A stretch of 10,870 nucleotides of DNA from Deltaproteobacteria bacterium (GTDB taxonomy: Bacteria > Desulfobacterota > DSM-4660 > Desulfatiglandales > Desulfatiglandaceae): assembly GCA_011051075.1 (NCBI GenBank), contig DREN01000338.1, positions 1 to 10,870 of the forward strand. The letters are read 5' to 3'. Of the stretch, positions 7,673-10,870 are shown in pieces. Positions within the stretch are counted from its first letter, which is position 1, and every line of letters begins with the position of its first letter. Made by a program: the position numbers and the translations under genes. The notes under the pieces were generated by a model. It worked only from the letters and a program-made list of their open reading frames with translations, was not told where the DNA came from and did no database searches.

Positions 7673-7679
7673 AGGGGAG
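7673..7679 (+). promoter_or_regulatory. Ribosome binding site deciding the cheB start
   Basis: AGGGGAG ends 4 bases before the ATG at 7684. It anchors translation upstream of the heptamer repeats, so the repeat-encoded residues are predicted to be part of the protein. No other ATG, GTG or TTG lies between 7684 and the first receiver strand in this frame. Confidence 0.6.
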
Positions 7680-7683
7680 CCTG

Positions 7684-8829
7684 ATGCCCGCAATCAACGA
7701 TCATCAATCATCAATCCAGGGATCATCAATCATAAGGGTTTTGATTGTTGAGGATTCGTTGACCGCCCGGCAGTACCTGGAACATATCATAAACTCTGAC
7801 GATCAGCTCCAGGTGGTGGGTGTGGCCAGGAACGGCGAGGAGGGCGTAAGGCTCGTAAGGCTTAAACGGCCGGACATCGTTACCATGGACATTCATATGC
7901 CCGGGATGGACGGGTATGAGGCGACCCGAAGGATCATGGAGGAGTGCCCTGTACCGATCGTTGTTGTCACCACGAGCTGGCACCGCGAAGAACTGAGAAA
8001 CTCCTTTCAGGCCATGGAGGCCGGGGCCCTCACGGCCATGGAAAAGCCTCCCGGGCCAGGTCATCCAAGATCGGAACGGTTAGTGGCAAAACTGGTTCAG
8101 ACCATCAAGACCATGTCCCAGGTAAAGGTGGTAAGACGCATTCCCTCAAAGGAGGTGAAGGGATATACTGTCAGGGCCATTCCATCCGTGCCGCCGGCCC
8201 GGGGAAAGCAAAGGGTGGATCTGGTGGCCATGGGGGCCTCCACCGGAGGACCTCCTGTAATCAAAGAGATTATTTCAGGTCTTAACCAGGGATTTTCCCT
8301 GCCTGTTTTGGTGGTACAGCATATAACATCTGGGTTCCTTGACGGCATGGTGGAATGGCTCAGTAGTGAGACAGGACTCCTGGTCAGGGTGGCCTCGCAC
8401 GGGGAACGTATCAGGGGGGGGTGCGTCTATTTTGCCCCGGACGGTCATCACATGGGTGTAACAGGGGATGGGAGAATTATGCTCAGCAACGGTCCTGCTG
8501 AAAACGGCGTAAGGCCCTCTGTGTCGCACCTGTTCCGTTCCGTTGCCAGGGCCTATGGAGCGAGGAGTGCCGGTGTGCTCCTCACCGGGATGGGGAAGGA
8601 CGGGGCACTGGAGCTGGTGCAGATGAGGGAGAAGGGGGCGGTTACGGTTGCCCAGGAGAGGGAGAGCTGTGTGGTCTACGGCATGCCGGCCGAGGCGGTA
8701 AGGTTGAACGGGGCGGTCCATCTGCTCCCACCAGCAGGGATCACGGGATTCCTGAATTCAATCGAGAAACAGGGCTTGGGCCAGGGGGAAGGTGAGGGGA
8801 AAAGAGACAGAAACGAAAGGAGCATATAA
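7684..8829 (+). CDS. cheB: CheB-type chemoreceptor methylesterase/deamidase with receiver domain
   Basis: The product has 381 residues and is predicted to remove receptor methyl groups when phosphorylated by CheA. The receiver spans about residues 17-140, with acceptor Asp69 in T-M-D-I-H-M-P-G-M-D-G and the acidic pair in V-E-D-S. A linker (140-178) precedes the esterase domain (about 179-365). Its Ser-His-Asp triad is in place: Ser186 in M-G-A-S-T-G-G-P, His213 in V-Q-H-I and Asp306 in T-G-M-G-K-D-G-A. Length is slightly above a typical CheB (about 350), because of a repeat-encoded N-terminal tail (residues 3-16) and a charged C-terminal tail rich in G, E, K and R. It follows cheA after 56 bases and its TAA overlaps the next ATG by one base, so it should be coupled to the downstream receiver gene. 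In a Wsp-like scheme it corresponds to WspF. Confidence 0.95.
   Translation: MPAINDHQSSIQGSSIIRVLIVEDSLTARQYLEHIINSDDQLQVVGVARNGEEGVRLVRLKRPDIVTMDIHMPGMDGYEATRRIMEECPVPIVVVTTSWHREELRNSFQAMEAGALTAMEKPPGPGHPRSERLVAKLVQTIKTMSQVKVVRRIPSKEVKGYTVRAIPSVPPARGKQRVDLVAMGASTGGPPVIKEIISGLNQGFSLPVLVVQHITSGFLDGMVEWLSSETGLLVRVASHGERIRGGCVYFAPDGHHMGVTGDGRIMLSNGPAENGVRPSVSHLFRSVARAYGARSAGVLLTGMGKDGALELVQMREKGAVTVAQERESCVVYGMPAEAVRLNGAVHLLPPAGITGFLNSIEKQGLGQGEGEGKRDRNERSI
7692..7733 (+). repeat. Heptanucleotide repeat (CATCAAT type) inside the 5' end of cheB
   Basis: CATCAAT occurs at 7702-7708, 7709-7715 and, after an 8-base interruption, 7724-7730. Degenerate flanking matches lie on both sides (AATCAAC at 7692-7698 and CAT at 7731). 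The repeat lies between the start codon and the first receiver strand and encodes an N-H-Q-S-S-I-like tail similar to that of cheW2. Confidence 0.65.
8817..8822 (+). promoter_or_regulatory. Ribosome binding site of the receiver-Cys4 gene within the cheB 3' end
   Basis: AAGGAG lies 6 bases before the ATG at 8829 and overlaps the last codons of cheB. It supports the start that shares one base with the cheB stop (TAATG). Confidence 0.6.
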
Positions 8830-9584
8830 TGCCGGTCACAGGCGAGACAGAGGGGAAAAACTCTAAGGTATTGATAGTTGAAGACAGCCATACCCAGGCG
8901 CTTCGACTGCAGAGCCTCCTTGAGGAAAACGGGTTTGAGGTCTCTGTTGCACATGACGGAGCAGAAGGCCTGCGGGTCTTGAGGGAGGAGAAATTCGATC
9001 TGGTGGTGAGCGATATCGTCATGCCCGAGATGGACGGTTATGAGATGTGCAGGAGAATCAAGGAGGACGATGATCTCGGCGACATACCGGTTATCCTCCT
9101 TACCCAGTTGTCAGAGCCTGAGGATATTGTCAGGGGTCTCGGGTCGGGTGCAGACAAGTTTATCATAAAACCGTACCAGGAAAACCTGCTCATCTCCCAG
9201 ATCCAAAATACTCTCGTAAACAGGGAGATGAGAAAAGACCTCCAGACCGACCTGGGTATTGAGATCTTTTTTGCCGGAAAAAGGCATTTTATCAATTGTG
9301 ACCGCATGCAGATGCTCAATCTCCTCTTTTCCACCTATGAGAACAGCCTCGAGCAGAAACGTGAACTGGAGAAGACCAACAGGGATCTGAAAGAGGCCCT
9401 TGATACCATTAAGATCCTCCATGGGATACTCCCCATATGTTCCAACTGCAAGAAGATACGGGACGACAAAGGGGGATGGCATCAGATAGAGGAGTATATC
9501 TCGGAGCGTTCCGATGCCCAGTTCAGTCACGGTATCTGCCCTGACTGCATGGAGAAGTTGTATCCGGAATTCAGCGAGGATTAA
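8829..9584 (+). CDS. Response regulator with receiver, conserved linker and C-terminal four-cysteine domain
   Basis: The product has 251 residues. Receiver: about 14-133, with V-E-D-S, acceptor Asp62 in V-S-D-I-V-M-P and the Lys of I-I-K-P-Y. Residues about 145-180 (I-F-F-A-G-K-R-H-F-I-N-C-D-R-M-Q-M) form a segment also found in the next gene, followed by a short coiled coil. The C-terminus (about 195-248) has Cys204/Cys207 (P-I-C-S-N-C-K-K-I-R-D-D-K-G-G-W) and Cys237/Cys240 (H-G-I-C-P-D-C). This two-CxxC layout suggests a zinc ribbon-like fold. I recall similar tails on receiver, PAS and GAF proteins, mostly described only as conserved, with no assigned function. There is no DNA-binding HTH, GGDEF, EAL or HD-GYP domain. 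Coupling to cheB makes it a likely phosphate target of this CheA; the output is unknown. Confidence 0.9.
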   Translation: MPVTGETEGKNSKVLIVEDSHTQALRLQSLLEENGFEVSVAHDGAEGLRVLREEKFDLVVSDIVMPEMDGYEMCRRIKEDDDLGDIPVILLTQLSEPEDIVRGLGSGADKFIIKPYQENLLISQIQNTLVNREMRKDLQTDLGIEIFFAGKRHFINCDRMQMLNLLFSTYENSLEQKRELEKTNRDLKEALDTIKILHGILPICSNCKKIRDDKGGWHQIEEYISERSDAQFSHGICPDCMEKLYPEFSED

Positions 9585-9585
9585 T

Positions 9586-9606
9586 GGTTACGGGTTGCGG
9601 GTTACG
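9586..9606 (+). repeat. Intergenic heptanucleotide tandem repeat (GGTTACG type)
   Basis: Three 7-base units are visible: GGTTACG, GGTTGCG, GGTTACG, followed by GGGTAAT. The repeat starts two bases after the stop of the receiver-Cys4 gene and fills the first third of the 64-base gap to the next gene. The unit differs from the CATCAAT repeats, but the 7-base period is the same. Confidence 0.6.
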
Positions 9607-9636
9607 GGGTAATCCGGTATCTAATAACAGCTTTAC

Positions 9637-9642
9637 AAGGGA
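9637..9642 (+). promoter_or_regulatory. Ribosome binding site supporting a TTG start
   Basis: AAGGGA lies 6 bases before the TTG at 9649. The receiver fold begins four codons later (I-E-I-L-I-V-E-D-S), so TTG is the only well-placed start; the preceding in-frame codons are not start codons. Confidence 0.6.
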
Positions 9643-9648
9643 ATACCA

Positions 9649-10870
9649 TTGGACAAAGAGATCGAAATCCTGATTGTGGAAGACAGTCCGACACAGGCCT
9701 TGAAGCTCAAGTATCTCCTTGAGGGGCACGACTACAGGGTCGCGGTGGCGGAAAACGGCCGCAAGGCCCTGGAATATTTTAGGGAGCATACGCCGGACCT
9801 CGTTATAAGCGATATTCTCATGCCTGAAATGGACGGCTACGAGATGTGCAGGAGAATCAAGGCGAGGGAGGCCCTCAAGGATATCCCGGTTATCCTTTTG
9901 ACATCACTTTCCGATCCTGTGGACGTTATCCGGGGACTCCAGTGCGGGGCTGATGGTTTTCTCACCAAGCCTTACAGGGAAGATTTCCTCATCTCCAGGG
10001 TCAAGAGCGCACTGATTAACCGGGAACTCCGCAGGTCAGGAAGCGGAGACTGGGAATTCAAGATTTTTTTCAGGGGCGAGGAATATACCATTAACTCGGA
10101 CCGGATGCAGATGGTGGACCTCCTCTTCTCATCCTTTGAAAACGCAGTCCAGAAGAACCAGGAACTGGAAGAGGCGATCCGTGAGGTGAAGGCCACCCAG
10201 AAAGAGGTGGCCCTGGCCAAGGAGGCGGCGGAAAAGGCGAACCAGGCCAAGAGTCTCTTTCTCGCCAGTATGAGCCACGATATCAGGACACCCATGAACG
10301 GTATCATCGGCATGACAGATCTCTGTCTGGATACTGAACTCACCGATGAGCAGAGGGAGTACTTGGGGATGGTGAAAAGCTCCGCTGATTCACTCCTCTC
10401 GCTGCTGAACGATATCCTGGACTTCTCAAAGATCGAAAGTGGTATGCTGGAGCTTGAGGAGATCGGTTTCAATCTGAACAGTGCGGTAGAAGATACCGTA
10501 AAGAGCCTGGCTTATATGGCCCATAACAAGGGTCTGGAGCTGGCCTGCCGGATCCACAGGGATGTCCCTGTTGCCCTTGTAGGTGACCCCGGGAGATTGC
10601 GCCAGGTTATCGTAAACCTTGTGGGTAACGCCCTCAAGTTCACGGAAAAGGGTGAGGTGGTCGTGGAGGTAAGGCTCCTGGAGGAAGCAGACGACCATGT
10701 TTTTCTGCACTTCCTGGTCAGGGATACCGGCATCGGGATCTCCCGTGACAGGCAGGAAAAGATCTTTGAGGCCTTTTCCCAGGCAGACGAGAGCACAACG
10801 CGCAAGTACGGGGGCACAGGTCTGGGGTTGAGCATATCCTCCAGACTGGCATCCATGATGGGAGGGAAGA
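9649..10870 (+). CDS. Receiver-histidine kinase protein, 3' end beyond the window
   Basis: The frame is open from TTG 9649 to the window edge (407 residues). A receiver (about 4-124) has acceptor Asp55 in I-S-D-I-L-M-P-E-M-D-G and the Lys of L-T-K-P-Y. The shared segment at about 138-174 (K-I-F-F-R-G-E-E-Y-T-I-N-S-D-R-M-Q-M) leads into a coiled coil rich in E, K and A (about 175-200). The HisKA domain has His210 in S-M-S-H-D-I-R-T-P-M-N-G. The ATPase domain shows N box Asn323 and Asn327 (N-L-V-G-N-A-L-K-F), G1 D-T-G-I-G-I (359-364), F box F-E-A-F-S-Q-A-D and G2 G-G-T-G-L-G-L (388-394). There is no membrane segment before the kinase, so it should be cytoplasmic, with phospho-input from CheA probable. 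More domains (REC, HPt) may follow beyond the window. The receiver is paralogous to that of the preceding gene. Confidence 0.93.
   Translation, partial: MDKEIEILIVEDSPTQALKLKYLLEGHDYRVAVAENGRKALEYFREHTPDLVISDILMPEMDGYEMCRRIKAREALKDIPVILLTSLSDPVDVIRGLQCGADGFLTKPYREDFLISRVKSALINRELRRSGSGDWEFKIFFRGEEYTINSDRMQMVDLLFSSFENAVQKNQELEEAIREVKATQKEVALAKEAAEKANQAKSLFLASMSHDIRTPMNGIIGMTDLCLDTELTDEQREYLGMVKSSADSLLSLLNDILDFSKIESGMLELEEIGFNLNSAVEDTVKSLAYMAHNKGLELACRIHRDVPVALVGDPGRLRQVIVNLVGNALKFTEKGEVVVEVRLLEEADDHVFLHFLVRDTGIGISRDRQEKIFEAFSQADESTTRKYGGTGLGLSISSRLASMMGGK

Noticed and set aside
2797..7733. The CATCAAT units as a CRISPR array
   Set aside because: The units are 7 bases, directly tandem or nearly so, with no regular spacers, and lie within coding sequence.
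9595..9623. TTGCGG-17-TATCTA as a promoter for the receiver-kinase gene
   Set aside because: Only three of six -10 bases match, and the -35 part is formed by the heptamer repeat; read-through from the operon is simpler.
10426..10856. Minus-strand open frames opposite the histidine kinase
   Set aside because: The plus strand here encodes unmistakable HisKA and ATPase motifs in one continuous frame, so the antisense frames are by-products.

Overview
The window is a single-strand (+) gene train of moderately high GC. It carries the 3' end of an M3-family peptidase gene, followed by a nearly complete chemosensory (Che-type) signalling operon that runs off the right edge. Codon use, close gene spacing, the CheA-REC hybrid architecture, the two response regulators and short heptanucleotide repeats fit a Gram-negative bacterium. 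Desulfobacterota (former Deltaproteobacteria) or a relative is my best guess; this is inference, because no rRNA or other phylogenetic marker is present.

Layout: 1-460, C-terminal end of an oligoendopeptidase F-like metallopeptidase. 461-624, intergenic with a good extended -10 promoter (511-539). 625-1077, a small CheW. 1078-1211, a spacer with an imperfect stem-loop. 1212-2768, CheR methyltransferase fused to a TPR domain. 2765-3343, a second CheW with an N-terminal tail (4-nt overlap with cheR). 3376-5277, a membrane methyl-accepting chemoreceptor with a probable helical bimodular (HBM-like) periplasmic sensor. 5288-7627, a CheA histidine kinase with its own C-terminal receiver. 7684-8829, CheB methylesterase. 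8829-9584, a receiver protein ending in a four-cysteine putative metal-binding domain (1-nt overlap with cheB). 9649-10870, a receiver-histidine kinase starting at TTG and truncated by the window end. No stretch longer than 300 bases lacks a gene.

Working model: the receptor is coupled to CheA-REC through two CheW adaptors, and CheR-TPR and CheB set its methylation level. Phosphate leaves CheA through its own receiver, CheB and probably the two downstream receiver proteins. The set CheW / CheR-TPR / CheW / CheA-REC / CheB matches the parts list, and largely the order, of Wsp-type 'alternative cellular function' (ACF) systems. No flagellar gene, stand-alone CheY, CheC/CheD or GGDEF output (WspR-like) is visible. 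In the expected output position lie two paralogous receiver proteins that share an unusual post-receiver segment but end in different domains: a Cys4 module and a histidine kinase. This output arm is the most interesting part of the window.

Secondary points are CATCAAT heptamer repeats that lie inside the first codons of both cheW2 and cheB, a different heptamer repeat before the last gene, a 28-bp internal DNA repeat in the receptor sensor domain, and 8-nt C or G tracts in cheR and cheB.
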